A stretch of 64,000 bases of DNA from Pelagomonas calceolata (lineage: Eukaryota; Sar; Pelagophyceae; Pelagomonadales; Pelagomonadaceae), in contig CAKKNE010000005.1 in NCBI GenBank assembly GCA_918797485.1, positions 992,001 to 1,056,000 on the forward strand. Reading direction: 5' to 3'. The translations under genes were made by a program, and so were the position numbers. Under the pieces are notes generated by a model. That model worked only from the letters and a program-made list of their open reading frames with translations, made no database searches and had not been told where the DNA came from. Below, piece after piece: positions 63,921-64,000 of the stretch (the first letter of the stretch is position 1; every line of letters begins with the position of its first letter).

Positions 63921-63944
63921 CCTAGTGTCTTACTGGACGCTAGG
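63921..63944 (-). promoter_or_regulatory. CTAG palindrome, copy 16
   Basis: CCTAGTGTCTTACTGGACGCTAGG, about 190 bp 5' of the short minus-strand frame. The bases from here to the window edge include TTACATATCC and no recognisable gene. Confidence 0.6.
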
Positions 63945-64000
63945 AGCAGTCCGACGTGAAACTGAGTCCACACGCCCATTACATATCCTCTGGAAGTGTC

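Noticed and set aside
1-64000. Bacterial contig (because of DapB, YqgE, GroES and glutathione reductase)
   Set aside because: These carry plastid-type presequences and introns and are interspersed with clathrin, Tim21, bromodomain, SHIPPO and FUN14 genes.

Overview
The window is nuclear DNA of a eukaryotic microalga, most probably a pelagophyte-type stramenopile (Aureococcus/Pelagomonas-like). The reasons are: high G+C; about 43 tightly packed genes on both strands; spliceosomal introns; plastid enzymes with a signal peptide running into an A-x-A-[F/W/L] transit junction (QAFAP, TAWAP, SHAFIG), as in secondary red plastids; ciliary, clathrin and kinesin-light-chain type genes; and short repeat-derived introns resembling the introner elements described from Aureococcus. 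The species assignment is inference.

Layout. 1-8.6 kb: edge gene, TIM21, an ABM-domain membrane protein, and two large chromatin-type reading frames (bromodomain/SANT/Tudor-like). 8.8-17.5 kb: lumen-type protein, F-box protein, JmjC protein, tubulin-tyrosine-carboxypeptidase (MATCAP)-like metallopeptidase, and two head-to-head genes sharing an unknown C-terminal domain. 17.6-22.2 kb: STAND NTPase-ankyrin protein and two plastid-type unknowns. 22.5-30.8 kb: a six-part acyltransferase-hydrolase-ZZ-adenylation-carrier-reductase protein, a PDE12-like nuclease and an NSF-N-like membrane protein. 30.8-40.7 kb: PG-rich ciliary repeat protein, methionine aminopeptidase, glutathione reductase, unknown, GT31, clathrin light chain, and KLC-like and PTEN-like fragments. 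41.3-49 kb: EF-hand protein, a 1.8 kb gene-poor stretch, RRM protein, FUN14 protein, PT-rich surface-type protein and phytoene synthase. 49.5-64 kb: LRR-mTERF fusion, GT61, YqgE/AlgH, Rtf2, epimerase, MFS carrier, SAP-domain proteins, Cpn10 and dihydrodipicolinate reductase.

Two repeat systems run through the window. (1) A 21-25 bp imperfect palindrome, consensus GCTAGCGGC-n(0-3)-GTAAGACACTAGC, occurs at least 16 times, almost always 60-300 bp 5' of start codons, often centred between head-to-head genes and never between tail-to-tail genes; it looks like a bidirectional promoter element. (2) A family of 59-137 nt introns carries the core ACGCC[A/G]TCGACGCGAC. The one in the DapB gene has an 8 bp target-site duplication and ~15 bp terminal inverted repeats, and splicing it out exactly restores the frame. 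I used these introns to rebuild five split genes; each spliced length is an exact multiple of three.

The genes do not form an operon-like pathway. Shared themes are plastid supply (phytoene synthase, DapB, GR, Cpn10, YqgE), chromatin, and cytoskeleton/cilium.
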